Below are positions 1 through 8,550 of a DNA stretch of 64,000 bases, piece after piece. Source of the stretch: Streptomyces sp. NBS 14/10 (GTDB taxonomy: Bacteria > Actinomycetota > Actinomycetes > Streptomycetales > Streptomycetaceae); assembly GCF_002224125.1 (NCBI RefSeq), contig NZ_NCSM01000004.1, positions 550,130 to 614,129 of the forward strand, written 5' to 3'. Within the stretch, counting starts at the first letter, position 1. The number at the start of each line of letters is the position of its first letter. Both the position numbers and the translations under genes were made by a program. Below the pieces are notes generated by a model. It was not told where the DNA came from, made no database searches, and was given only the letters and a program-made list of their open reading frames with translations.

Positions 1-575
1 CCTCCACCCGTCTGCTCGCGGACCGTCTCACCGAGTCGGCCCGCGACGAACTCGTCGCTCAGGGCCACGACGTGGAGACCGAAGCCATCGAGCTGCGCGA
101 ACTGGCCGTCGCCGTCGCCAACCACCTCGTGACCGGGTTTCCGCCGCCCGCTCTGGCCGCCGCGATCGACTCGGTGACGGGCGCCGGCGGCCTGATCGTG
201 GTGACGCCCGTGTTCACCGCTTCCTACAGCGGACTGTTCAAGTCCTTCTTCGACCTGATCGATCCGGACGCCCTCACCGGCAAGCCGGTCCTGATTGCGG
301 CGACGGGCGGGACGGCCCGCCACTCTTTGGTCCTGGAGCACGCTCTGCGCCCGCTGTTCTCCTATCTGCGCGCCGCCGTCGTCCCCACCGCGGTGTACGC
401 GGCGTCCGAGGACTGGGGTTCCGGCGGCGACGAGTACACGGAGGGACTGCCCGTACGTATCCGTCGGGCGGGGGGTGAGCTGGCCGCCGTGATGGCCGCT
501 CGTCCGGCCGAGGCGGCTCCTGAGGACGACGTCACCGCACTCGAACGGCAGCTGTCCGACCTGCGTTTCGACTGA
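1..575 (+). CDS. NADPH-dependent FMN reductase-like flavoprotein, 5' end missing
   Basis: The frame is open from the first bases of the window, so the N-terminus lies outside; the GTG at 72 is internal. What remains is the C-terminal ~190 residues of a flavodoxin-fold NAD(P)H:FMN reductase. The stretch VVVTPVFTASYSG followed by LFKSFFDLI is the flavin-binding loop typical of the CE1759/SsuE-like family, and TGGTARHSL follows as in relatives. Members reduce FMN for partner monooxygenases or detoxify quinones in the cytoplasm. The C-terminal ~25 residues are acidic and low-complexity. No downstream partner survives, because the next gene is a pseudogene. The family call is from memory of motifs; the physiological partner cannot be told. 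Confidence 0.72.
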   Translation, partial: STRLLADRLTESARDELVAQGHDVETEAIELRELAVAVANHLVTGFPPPALAAAIDSVTGAGGLIVVTPVFTASYSGLFKSFFDLIDPDALTGKPVLIAATGGTARHSLVLEHALRPLFSYLRAAVVPTAVYAASEDWGSGGDEYTEGLPVRIRRAGGELAAVMAARPAEAAPEDDVTALERQLSDLRFD

Positions 576-579
576 GCCC

Positions 580-1280
580 ATGCGCCGACCGGGCCCACGG
601 CGAGCCGTCAGCGGTATGACCGAGGCGGACGACCGCCGTCGGCGCCCGGTCCAGCAGATCGACGTCCCGCTCCTGCAACGCGATCACCAGAGATGTCCCG
701 GGCAGCGCTCGGGGCAGCGCGGCCAGCAGCGCCTCGGCGGTGGGTTCGTCGAGCAGCAGGACCGGAGGCGCCTGAGCAGGGCGCGCGCGGTGGCGAGGCG
801 CCTGCGCTGCCCCTGGGACAGCAGTCGCCCGCCGCGCGCGGGCACCGCGGGCGGCGGCCGCCTCACCCGCGTACAGCAGTACGGCCCGCAGGGCGACGCC
901 GGCCGCCGTCACCAGGGCGGGCACCAGGACGGCGGACACGGGGGCGCCGTGGAGCGCGCCCAAGCCGCGTTGGGCCGTCCACGCCGGCCCGCCGGCCCGC
1001 CGGCCCAGACGACCGTGCCCGACTGGGCAGCGCCGCGCAGAAGTCTCGCGCGGCGCAGTTCGGGCCGGCCCACGGCCGTCCACTCCCGTAGCCGCTCGGG
1101 CACCGGGTCTCCGGTGCGGTTCGCGGCCGGCTCGTCCAGCAGCACGGTCGGGGCGGTGCTCACGGGGTGCGCTCCGCCCTCGCGCCCGTGCCCGAGCCCG
1201 CCCGCGCCCCCGTGCCCGCGCCCGTGTCCACGTCGAAGTGTCCGGGCCGCCGGTGACGGCGGTTCCCGGCGAGCCACGCG
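580..1280 (-). pseudogene. Decayed ABC transporter (fused permease/ATPase) remnant
   Basis: Fragments of an ABC exporter lie on the minus strand in different frames. Near 750-840 one frame reads LLSQGQRRRLATARALL, a good ABC signature (normally LSGGQ) with its following helix. Immediately downstream another frame gives PPVLLLDEPTAEALL and SLVIALQERD, which are the Walker B/D-loop and H-loop-like regions. At 1080-1170 a further frame holds a second LLDEPAAN, and 890-960 holds a hydrophobic stretch (VLVPALVTAAGVALRAVLLY) resembling a CydC/CydD-type first membrane helix. No single frame joins them and the Walker A is not seen, so the gene has frameshifts and a large internal deletion. The subfamily is uncertain. 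Confidence 0.6.
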
Positions 1281-1282
1281 GC

Positions 1283-1304
1283 GCGGATCAGACGCGGATC
1301 AGAC
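1283..1304. repeat. 11-bp tandem duplication across the dps stop codon
   Basis: GCGGATCAGAC occurs twice head to tail (1283-1293 and 1294-1304). The dps stop (TGA on the minus strand, 1299-1301) lies in the second copy. A slipped-strand duplication is the simplest origin; the extra copy falls beyond the stop and does not change the protein. Confidence 0.75.
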
Positions 1305-1874
1305 GCGGACCAGCGGGGTGTCGACCAGGTGTTCCGCCAGGAACCAGGACTGCAGTTCGCCGGTGCGGATGATCTGCGAGACCAGCAGGTCGTTGGTGCC
1401 GTCGTCGCCCAGCTCGGCGGTGCGGGCGGCCGCGTCATGGGCTTCCGTCAGGATGAGCTCATGCGCCTCGAGCAGCCGCGAGAGCATGGCCGGGACCTCC
1501 TCCACACCGTCCGGCGGGCGCGGAATCGACGTGATCTCGGCGACGTGCCGGGAATCGCCCACGGCGACGCCGCCCAGCGTCTGGACGCGCTCGGCGAGGG
1601 TGTCGACGAGTTCCAGCTGTTCTCCCGCGTGCTTGTCCAGGAGCAGGTGCAGCTGGTAGAAGGTCGCGCCCCGCATGATCCAGTGGTGCTTCTTGTAGAG
1701 GCCGTAAAGGATCTGGGTATCGGCCAGCACCTTGTTCAGGCGCTGGGACGAATACATGCGCGCCTCGTAGGACAGCGCGATGGGGAACTGCTTGACGGTC
1801 CCGAACTCCTGGATGACCGAGCCCTTTTGGTGCAGCCACGGCTGACTGCTCGTGGGTGTGGAGCCGGTGGTCAT
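1299..1874 (-). CDS. dps: Dps-family DNA-protecting ferritin
   Basis: A 191-residue Dps/miniferritin, the starvation protein that forms a dodecamer, oxidises Fe(II) with peroxide and can coat DNA. The diagnostic ferroxidase region is present: HHWIMRGATFYQLHLLLD followed by ELVDTLAERV, supplying the conserved HW, LH, D and D..AER residues. The N-terminal ~35 residues are a flexible extension without an obvious Lys-rich DNA-binding tail. The ATG start at 1874 gives a length normal for actinobacterial Dps. It is transcribed away from poxB, with 292 bp between the two starts; that gap is AT-richer near dps and likely holds both promoters. Streptomyces usually carry several dps paralogues, so which one this is cannot be decided. 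Confidence 0.88.
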   Translation of the reverse strand: MTTGSTPTSSQPWLHQKGSVIQEFGTVKQFPIALSYEARMYSSQRLNKVLADTQILYGLYKKHHWIMRGATFYQLHLLLDKHAGEQLELVDTLAERVQTLGGVAVGDSRHVAEITSIPRPPDGVEEVPAMLSRLLEAHELILTEAHDAAARTAELGDDGTNDLLVSQIIRTGELQSWFLAEHLVDTPLVRV

Positions 1875-2166
1875 GAGGTGCCTCCTGCGATGCTGTGCTG
1901 AATATCCGCGGTCGACCCTAGGAGCCGAATCCGGAGCCGCTTTGTCCGGGAGCGCACGCGCAGGTGTCCGTCAGCGCACCGAGCGTCCTGCCGGTCGAGG
2001 AAGTCGCACCGGCGTGGCCAGGGCCGGTGCGCTGCGGGAACCGATCTCGTGCACGGACGGTCAAGCGCGGCACTTCCCCGCTCACTAACGTGATCGAGGC
2101 GCGAGGCGGACCCGCTGTGCTCTCACGCGGCGGTGTCCGCCACAATGCCGGAATCCGAGGAGTGGC

Positions 2167-3909
2167 ATGGCCAAGCAGACCATCGCGGAACAGTACGTCG
2201 ACCTGATGGCGCGCGCGGGTGTGCGCCGCCTCTACGGCGTGGTCGGGGACAGCCTGAATCCGGTCGTCGACGCGGTCAGACGGCACGACGCGGTGGAATG
2301 GGTCCAGGTCCGCCACGAGGAGGTCGCGGCGTTCGCCGCCGGCGCCGAGGCCCAGCTCACCGGCCGGCTGGCGGCCTGCGCGGGCTCCTGCGGACCGGGC
2401 AACCTCCACCTGATCAACGGCCTCTACGACGCCCACCGCTCGATGGCGCCCGTCCTCGCGCTGGCCGCCCACATACCCAGCGGCGAGATCGGCACCGGCT
2501 ACTTCCAGGAGACCCACCCCGACCGGCTGTTCGCCGAGTGCAGCCACTACTCCGAGCTGATCTCCTCACCCCGCCAGATGCCGCGCGTGGTGCAGACGGC
2601 GATCCAGCACGCCGTGGGCCGGCGTGGTGTCTCGGTCGTGGCCCTGTCCGGCGACACCGCCGCCGAGGACTCCCCGGACGCCGCGCCCGAACTCGCCATG
2701 CCCCTGGACCTGCCCGCCATCCGCCCGAGCGACCAGGAGCTCGCCCGGCTCACGGACCTGGTGGACACCGCCGAACGCGTCATGGTGTTCTGCGGCCGGG
2801 GTGTCGCGGGCGCCCACGCCGAGGTCATGGCCTTCGCCGAGAAGGTGAAGGCACCGGTCGGGCACGCCCTGCGCGGCAAGGAGCACATCCAGTACGACAA
2901 CCCGTACGACGTCGGCATGTCCGGCCTGCTCGGCTACGGAGCCGCGTACGACGCCATGCACGAGTGCGATCTGCTGCTGCTCCTGGGCACGGACTTCCCG
3001 TACACCGACTTCCTGCCCCGCCATGTGCGGACCGTGCAGGTCGACGTGCAGCCCGAGCGGCTGGGGCGGCGCACCCAACTCGACTTCGCGGTGTGGGGAG
3101 ACGTACGCGAGACCCTGCGCTGCCTCACGCCCGCCGTGCGGGAGAAGCCGTCGCGCCACTTCCTCGACCGCATGCTGGAGCGGCACGAGCACGCACTCAA
3201 GAGCGCCGTGAACGCCTACACCCGCAACGTCGAGAAGCACACCCCGATCCACCCCGAGTACGTGGCCTCGGTGCTCGACGAAGAGGCCGCCGACGACGCC
3301 GTGTTCACCGTGGACACCGGCATGTGCTGTGTGTGGGCGGCGCGCTATCTGACGCCCAACGGCCGCCGCCGCATCCTCGGCTCGTTCGTCCACGGCTCGA
3401 TGGCCAACGCGCTGCCCCAGGCCATCGGCGCCCAGTTCCTCGACCGCGGCCGGCAGGTCGTCTCCCTCTCCGGCGACGGCGGCTTCTCCATGCTCATGGG
3501 CGACTTCCTCACGCTCGTCCAGTACGGCCTGCCGGTCAAGGTGGTCGTCTTCAACAACTCCTCCCTCGGCATGGTCGACCTGGAGATGATGGTCGACGGC
3601 CTGCCCCCGTACGGCACGTCCTACCCGCACACCGACTTCGCGGCCATCGCCACGGCGGCCGGGGCGCTCGGCATCCGGGTGGAGAAGCCCGCCGGCGTAC
3701 GTGACGCGCTGCGCGCGGCCTTCGCTCATGACGGGCCCGTACTGGTCGACGTCGTCACCGACCCCGCCGCGCTGGCCGTCCCGCCGAAGATCACCACCGA
3801 GCAGATCAGCGGCTTCGCCCTGTCCGCGAGCCGGACGGTGCTGAGCGGAGGTGTCGGCCGCATGGTCCACCTGGCCCGGGCCAACCTCCGCAACATTCCC
3901 CGCCCCTGA
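2167..3909 (+). CDS. poxB: Thiamine-diphosphate-dependent pyruvate oxidase/dehydrogenase (PoxB type)
   Basis: A 580-residue ThDP enzyme with the usual three domains: N-terminal PYR domain (from about residue 5, EQYVDLMARAGVRRLYGVVGDSLNP, carrying the catalytic Glu region HEEVAAFAA), a central FAD/domain fold (about 190-330), and the C-terminal PP domain with the ThDP signature SGDGGFSMLMGDFLT through VVFNNSSLG. It matches pyruvate:quinone oxidoreductases that turn pyruvate into acetate and CO2 at the membrane, bypassing acetyl-CoA. Start ATG 2167 follows GAGGAG. It is monocistronic and convergent with the MFS gene, 18 bp apart. Acetolactate-synthase-like relatives are the main alternative; the C-terminal tail is more PoxB-like, but membrane binding is not provable here. 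Confidence 0.85.
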   Translation: MAKQTIAEQYVDLMARAGVRRLYGVVGDSLNPVVDAVRRHDAVEWVQVRHEEVAAFAAGAEAQLTGRLAACAGSCGPGNLHLINGLYDAHRSMAPVLALAAHIPSGEIGTGYFQETHPDRLFAECSHYSELISSPRQMPRVVQTAIQHAVGRRGVSVVALSGDTAAEDSPDAAPELAMPLDLPAIRPSDQELARLTDLVDTAERVMVFCGRGVAGAHAEVMAFAEKVKAPVGHALRGKEHIQYDNPYDVGMSGLLGYGAAYDAMHECDLLLLLGTDFPYTDFLPRHVRTVQVDVQPERLGRRTQLDFAVWGDVRETLRCLTPAVREKPSRHFLDRMLERHEHALKSAVNAYTRNVEKHTPIHPEYVASVLDEEAADDAVFTVDTGMCCVWAARYLTPNGRRRILGSFVHGSMANALPQAIGAQFLDRGRQVVSLSGDGGFSMLMGDFLTLVQYGLPVKVVVFNNSSLGMVDLEMMVDGLPPYGTSYPHTDFAAIATAAGALGIRVEKPAGVRDALRAAFAHDGPVLVDVVTDPAALAVPPKITTEQISGFALSASRTVLSGGVGRMVHLARANLRNIPRP

Positions 3910-3927
3910 CCCGGCTGACCCGCCGCG

Positions 3928-5586
3928 TTACCCGGACGCCACTCGATCCGACACCAAAGACCCCGACGCCGTGTCGAAGGCATGGGTCACCTCGGGCAGG
4001 GTCCCGGGGGCGAGCAGTTCACGAGCCCGCTCCTCGCGGCGGCGGTCGGTGGCCGTCAGCCGGACGTGGTGCTGGGCGAGGTGTTCCGCCCAGGAGGAGA
4101 CCAGGTACGTCTCGACAAAGCGCTCCGGGTCGTTGCCGTCCTGGTAGAGGCCCCAGGTGAGGGCCCCCGTACGGCGCCTGGACCGGGCGACATGGCGCAT
4201 ACGGCCGGTGAACTCGGCGTGGCTGTCCGCCGGGACCCGGTAGACGATGTTGACCAGGACCGGGCCGTCGGCCTCTCCCGGCTCGAACACCAGGGGAGGA
4301 GTGGGCCAGTGGTCGGACGTCGAAGGGTTGATCCACTCGGCGTCGTACAGCGGCCACCGGCGCACGCTCGCGGCGCTGAGCAGCATCACGGCACCGGCGA
4401 TCAGCAGAGAGGCGCTGAGCCCGAGCCACTCGGCGACCGCACCCCATACAGGTGCCGCCAGCGCCTGACCGCCCTGGAAGACCAAGAGGTAGACGGCGAG
4501 TCCACGAGCCCGGACCCAGCCGGGGAGCCGCGCCTGCACGGCCGCGTTGAGCGTGGACAGCGCCGCGATCCAGGCGAGTCCCGCGGGCAGCAGAGCGAGT
4601 GCCACAAGCCACGGGGCGCGCACCGTGGCCAGCACCGCGAGCACCCCGGCGAACACCACGGCGCCGGCGGCGAGCGTGCCGTTGGCACCCAGCACGCGAC
4701 GCACCCACGGCAGTGCGAAGGCCCCCGCCACCGCCCCCACGCCCACCGCCGCAAGCAGCAGCCCGTATCCGCCCGAGCCCAGGCCGAGGGAGCGGTTCGC
4801 GGTCAGGGGCAACAGTGCCCACAGGGCGGCGCCCCCAGGGATGAACAGGAGCGTACGCAGGAGGACCCGGCGCACACCGGGCGCGTTCCACACATAGCGC
4901 CGACCGGCGTGCAGCGCGGCCAGCAACCCTTCGTTCCCCGCCGCGGGGGCGGCCGTGCTCGGGCGCCGCCACATCATGAGGACGGCCGCGATGCCCAGGT
5001 AGGAGGCCGTGTTGAAGGCGAAGACCCACCCCGCACCCGCCGCCGCGACGACCGCCCCGCCCAGTGCCGGACCGACCGCGCGGGCCAGGTTCATGTTCAC
5101 CGCGCCCAGCGCCGCCGCCTGACCGAGCTGCCGGCGCTCCACGAGCTCCGGCTGGATCGCCTGCCAGGCCGGGCCCATCAGCGCGGTGCCGCACCCCAGG
5201 AGGAAGGTCAGGACGAGCAGCGTTGTCGGCGTCAGGGCGTCCGTGAACGCCAGCACGGTCAGCGCACCCGACACCGCGAGCATCGCGAACTGAGCGGCCA
5301 GCAGCACCGAGCGCCGGTCGAGCCGGTCGGCGATCACACCGGAGGGCAGGGCCAGCAGCACGACGGGAAGGCTGGAGGCGGTCTGCATGAGCGTCACCAA
5401 CGCGGCACCGTCGCCGACCAGCAGCCACTGGCCGCCCACCGTCTGCATCCAGCTGCCGATGTTCGAGACCAACTGGGCGATCCACAGCGCCCGGAAGACG
5501 CGCGCCGCGAGCGGTGCCCACGGCGAGTCGGATTCCGCGGGTGCTGGTGATGCGGGTGCTGGTGATGATGACGGTGCTGTGCTCAT
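3928..5586 (-). CDS. MFS transporter (EntS-like) fused to antibiotic-biosynthesis-monooxygenase-like domain
   Basis: A 552-residue protein. Residues ~20-415 form a 12-helix major facilitator of the EntS/DUF894 class: RALWIAQLVSNIGSWMQTVG marks helix 1, and LPSGVIADRLDRRSVLL is the loop 2-3 motif. A soluble C-terminal domain (~430-530, with LVNIVYRVPADSHAEF and WGLYQDG..RFVETYLV) resembles ABM ferredoxin-like domains. This fusion is a recognised actinobacterial architecture; the substrate is unknown and the second domain may be a sensor or partner-binding module. ATG 5586 is preferred over an upstream in-frame start at 5709, because residues before it are Arg/Pro-rich and not transporter-like. 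It is monocistronic. Confidence 0.85.
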   Translation of the reverse strand: MSTAPSSSPAPASPAPAESDSPWAPLAARVFRALWIAQLVSNIGSWMQTVGGQWLLVGDGAALVTLMQTASSLPVVLLALPSGVIADRLDRRSVLLAAQFAMLAVSGALTVLAFTDALTPTTLLVLTFLLGCGTALMGPAWQAIQPELVERRQLGQAAALGAVNMNLARAVGPALGGAVVAAAGAGWVFAFNTASYLGIAAVLMMWRRPSTAAPAAGNEGLLAALHAGRRYVWNAPGVRRVLLRTLLFIPGGAALWALLPLTANRSLGLGSGGYGLLLAAVGVGAVAGAFALPWVRRVLGANGTLAAGAVVFAGVLAVLATVRAPWLVALALLPAGLAWIAALSTLNAAVQARLPGWVRARGLAVYLLVFQGGQALAAPVWGAVAEWLGLSASLLIAGAVMLLSAASVRRWPLYDAEWINPSTSDHWPTPPLVFEPGEADGPVLVNIVYRVPADSHAEFTGRMRHVARSRRRTGALTWGLYQDGNDPERFVETYLVSSWAEHLAQHHVRLTATDRRREERARELLAPGTLPEVTHAFDTASGSLVSDRVASG

Positions 5587-5762
5587 ACTCGTCCAGACCG
5601 GGCGCTCAGGCGTGGCGACGGGCCGGGTGGGCCGGGGCCGCCCGCCCCATGGGTGTAGTCCCTTGCGACGGTAGGGGCCCCGCCGCCAGGTTCTTGCCCG
5701 AGAGCGCATCGGACGTGGCCCGGTAGCGCAGACGCCCGGCTCGGCCTGCTGATGGGCTGTGG

Positions 5763-5804
5763 TCAGACCACGTATTTCAGACCACGTGTTTCAGACCATG
5801 TATT
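5763..5804. repeat. Three 14-bp tandem repeats at the rhamnosidase stop codon
   Basis: Three consecutive 14-bp units, TCAGACCACGTATT (5763-5776), TCAGACCACGTGTT (5777-5790) and TCAGACCATGTATT (5791-5804). The last copy encodes the final codons and stop of the GH78 pseudogene, and the other two lie beyond the stop. This looks like slippage. Confidence 0.8.
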
Positions 5805-7331
5805 CATGGGTTCCCGGGCCCACGGCGTGCGCCGTGCCGTCCGGAAGACGGATGTCGGCCGTGGTGTTCGGCGGCACGGAGACCGTCAGGTGGACGGCCT
5901 CCGCCGAGCGCGTCCAGCCGCTGGCCACGGTGCCGTAGAGGCTCGTGTAGGCCGCCTGCGCGTGTGTGAGGGTGCCACCGGGAACGGGCGCGATGGAGAA
6001 GTCGTTCTCGCCGGCCACACGGATGCCGGCGACGGTGTCGAACAGCCACTGGCAGACAGCACCAGGGGAGTAGTGGTTGTGGCTCTCCTTGCCTTCCCAG
6101 TCCTCCCAGACGGTCGTGGCGCCGGCTTTGACCTCGGCGAGCCAGCTCGGGGCGTTCTCGTTCTCCAGCATCCGGTAGGCGGTGTCGGCACGGCCCGCCG
6201 CCGTGAGCGTCGGCAGCACGAACGGGGTGCCGAGAAAACCGGTGTTGACCTGGTAGTTGTGGTTCGCCACGGCTTGTACGAGCCGGACCTCGATACGGCG
6301 CCGCACGGCGCCGTCGGCGAGGCCGAGTGCGAGGGGGCGTACGAGCTTGGCCTGCCGGTCGGTGTCAACCGTGTCCTTGCTCAGGAACTGGTAGGTGTAG
6401 GCCGCCTTCGCGCCCTCGGCGTACTCGGTGAACAGGGCCGCGTCCTCGGTCTCCCCGAGCGCGGTCGCGATCTCCGTCAGATGCGTCATCGTGTAGTGCA
6501 GGTAGGCGGTGGCCTCCTCCGGCATGGGTGCGCGGCCCGGCATGGGGTCGCGGAACTCGGCGGCCTCCAGCCAGTCGCCGAGGTGCACGCCCTTCTCGTA
6601 GCCCAGTCGGCGTCGCTGACGACGGTCTCCGCCGACCCGTCGTCGTAGACCAGCTCGAGCTGCGCCAGCAGCTTGGTCCGGCGGCCGAAGACGTTGGTCA
6701 CGCCGTACGCGCCGATCGAACCGCGGTACCAGCCGTCGGCGAGCTGGATCTCCAGCGCGTTGTTCGCTTCGAGCAGGTCCGTGACGTCGAACGCGTGGTA
6801 CTGCAGGCGGTGCCGGTAGTCGGTGGCGCCGGGGGCGAGGCGGATATCGCCGACGGGCGAGCCGTTCAGGGACGCCTCGTAGACGCCGGCCGCGGTGAGG
6901 TAGAGACGGGCGCGCCGCACCGGCCGCCGCAGGGGGAACTCGCGGCGGAAGTGGTCGACCGGGTATCGGACGTCCCGCGCGGGCTCGTAGTCGCCGGTGA
7001 TCCACTGGGCCGTCCAGTCGGACGGATCGAGGAGCCCGAGTTCGAACCACGACGTGGCCGACTCGCCCTCGGAGTCGTTCTCGTCCCACACCGCGACGGA
7101 CCACTCCACCCGGTCACGGCTGCGGAGCGCCGCGCCCTCATAGGGGATGTGTGTCGTACGCGACGAGGCGACCTTGCCGGTGTCCCATACGGGCGCGCCG
7201 TCGCGCCGTGCGACGATGCGGTACGCCGTCTGCCGGACGCCGCCTTCGACGTTCCAGAAGAGGCGGGGTGCCGCGATCCCGAGGCCCAGCGGCTCGAAAA
7301 GATGCGCGGCGCGCAGCCGGATGGCTTTCAT
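5791..7331 (-). pseudogene. Alpha-L-rhamnosidase (GH78) with catalytic middle deleted
   Basis: The 5' half (7331 to about 6603) encodes the GH78 N-terminal beta domains: LRAAHLFEPLGLGIAAPRLFW, WITGDYEP, then the accessory carbohydrate-binding domain with LYLTAAGVYEASLNG. The 3' half (about 6603 to 5791) in another frame encodes the last helices of the (alpha/alpha)6 barrel and the C-terminal beta domain: HLGDWLEAAEF, VNTGFLGTPFVLPTL, SHNHYSPGAVCQWL. At the junction, SDADW of one frame meets LGYEKG of the other, so several hundred residues containing the general acid and base have been lost with a frameshift. Start ATG 7331 follows GGAGGA. It is the last gene of the operon, 26 bp after the GH43 gene. 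The intact enzyme would have trimmed rhamnose from plant glycans. Confidence 0.82.
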
Positions 7332-7357
7332 GATGTTTCCTCCATGGGCGGGCCTGG

Positions 7358-8245
7358 TCAGCCGCGGTCCGCGAGGGTGACCGTCGTCTGGTGTTCGATG
7401 AGCGGGCGGATGACCGCCCGCTCGTCGGGGCTGTTGTTGGGCTGGTGCAGGGTGACGGCTAGCTCCCCGTTCGCGAGCCGGACGACCATCCCGTGGCCGC
7501 CGTCCGTCGGCCAGAGCGCGTCGGCTTCCTGGGTCCAGGGGCCGGTGATCTGCCCGGACGCGGAGTGGGCGACGCCCATCGCGTAGCCCTGATCGCCGTG
7601 GCTGGACCACAGCGTGACGAGGTGCCTCCTGCCGAGCCGGAAGAGGAACGGCCCGTCCGTGACATACGACGGGAACCTGCCTGTCGTCCGCGGAATCGGT
7701 CTCGACCAGGGAGCGTCCGACGCGTTGAAGAGGAAGAGAGGTGTTCCGGTGGCGTGCCGGAGGTCGTCGCTGAGGCGCTGCGCGAAGATCGCCCCGTCGT
7801 GGATCTGGGTCCACTCGTGGCAGTACACGATCCAAGGGGCGCCCGTGTCGTCGACGTACAGGGTTCCGTCGAGGCACTGCCACTTCCGGGGCGTGACCGC
7901 GCCGTCGCTCCACGGGGTGAACGGACCCCGGGGAGTGTCCGCCACCAGGATCTGTGTGCCTCGGTACCCCGTCGGAGCCGTGAACGTGGCGAACATGTAC
8001 AGGCGTCCGCGGTATGCGTGGACCTCCGGCGCCCAGAAGTTGCCCTCGCTCCAGAATCCGGCCGGCGGCCGGAACGCCGGGAACGGTCCCTCCCAGTGGT
8101 GCAGGTCCGCGCTCCGGTAGGTGTCGAAGCCGATGCCGGGCCCGTCCCAGATGTTGGGGTCGGTGCTGCCGTAGACGTAGTACATCGCTTCGGACCGGTC
8201 GTGCAGCAGGAAGGGGTCGCGGATCTGGATCCGGTCGAGGGTCAG
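7358..8245 (-). CDS. Glycoside hydrolase family 43 (arabinanase/xylosidase-like)
   Basis: A five-bladed beta-propeller GH43 enzyme, about 295 residues, acting on alpha-arabinosyl or beta-xylosyl links. Near the N-terminus IQIRDPFLL carries the catalytic base Asp. CLDGTLYVDD and IVYCHEW follow with the pKa-modulating Asp and the catalytic Glu region, and NFWAPEVHAY is a family landmark. No signal peptide is visible, so it probably acts on imported oligosaccharides. No ATG, GTG or TTG lies where the family begins. The only start that fits is CTG at 8245, which overlaps the upstream gene's TGA in a 4-base CTGA arrangement. Either CTG is used or an ATG/GTG has mutated. It sits in the decayed glycan operon. 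Confidence 0.8.
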   Translation of the reverse strand: MTLDRIQIRDPFLLHDRSEAMYYVYGSTDPNIWDGPGIGFDTYRSADLHHWEGPFPAFRPPAGFWSEGNFWAPEVHAYRGRLYMFATFTAPTGYRGTQILVADTPRGPFTPWSDGAVTPRKWQCLDGTLYVDDTGAPWIVYCHEWTQIHDGAIFAQRLSDDLRHATGTPLFLFNASDAPWSRPIPRTTGRFPSYVTDGPFLFRLGRRHLVTLWSSHGDQGYAMGVAHSASGQITGPWTQEADALWPTDGGHGMVVRLANGELAVTLHQPNNSPDERAVIRPLIEHQTTVTLADRG

Positions 8246-8550
8246 CCCCTGCCGGACGGGAGAGTGGAGGCCGCGCAGCTCCGGGTGCGGGGGTCCTCGG
8301 GTTCCTCGGGTTCCTCGGTGACGAGTCGCCCGTCGTTGGCGGCGCGCACCAGGTCGTCGACCACTGACGGGGGCACCAGCCCCTGGCTGAGTTCGACGAG
8401 CCGCCGCAAGGACATCACCCGGGCCGCCGGGCCGAGCTGGGAGACCTCCCTGCCCTGTCGTGCGAGCAGGTCCAGGACGAGCGGTCCGCCGACGGGGTGC
8501 GCCAGCCAGTCGCCGAGCGTGCTGCGGCCGGTCAGCTGCCGTTCGGTCAC
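8242..8550 (-). CDS. Small protein resembling the C-terminal domain of GH3 enzymes
   Basis: About 102 residues. LTGRSTLGDWLAHPVGGPLVLDLL followed by VMSLRRLVELSQG and PPSVVDDLVRAAN resembles, from memory, the alpha-helical tail found after the beta-glucosidase core in some actinobacterial GH3 proteins. Here it stands alone. GTG 8550 overlaps the esterase TGA (GTGA) and is preceded by GGGAGGTG, and its own TGA overlaps the GH43 start. Those junctions suggest a real, translationally coupled gene rather than debris. The C-terminus is Glu/Pro-rich. A regulatory or substrate-binding helper for the neighbouring hydrolases is possible; no function is established. Confidence 0.5.
   Translation of the reverse strand: MTERQLTGRSTLGDWLAHPVGGPLVLDLLARQGREVSQLGPAARVMSLRRLVELSQGLVPPSVVDDLVRAANDGRLVTEEPEEPEDPRTRSCAASTLPSGRG

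Noticed and set aside
1329..1901. 190-codon frame antisense to dps
   Set aside because: Shadow of the Dps coding strand caused by high GC3; the reverse strand has the clear family motifs.
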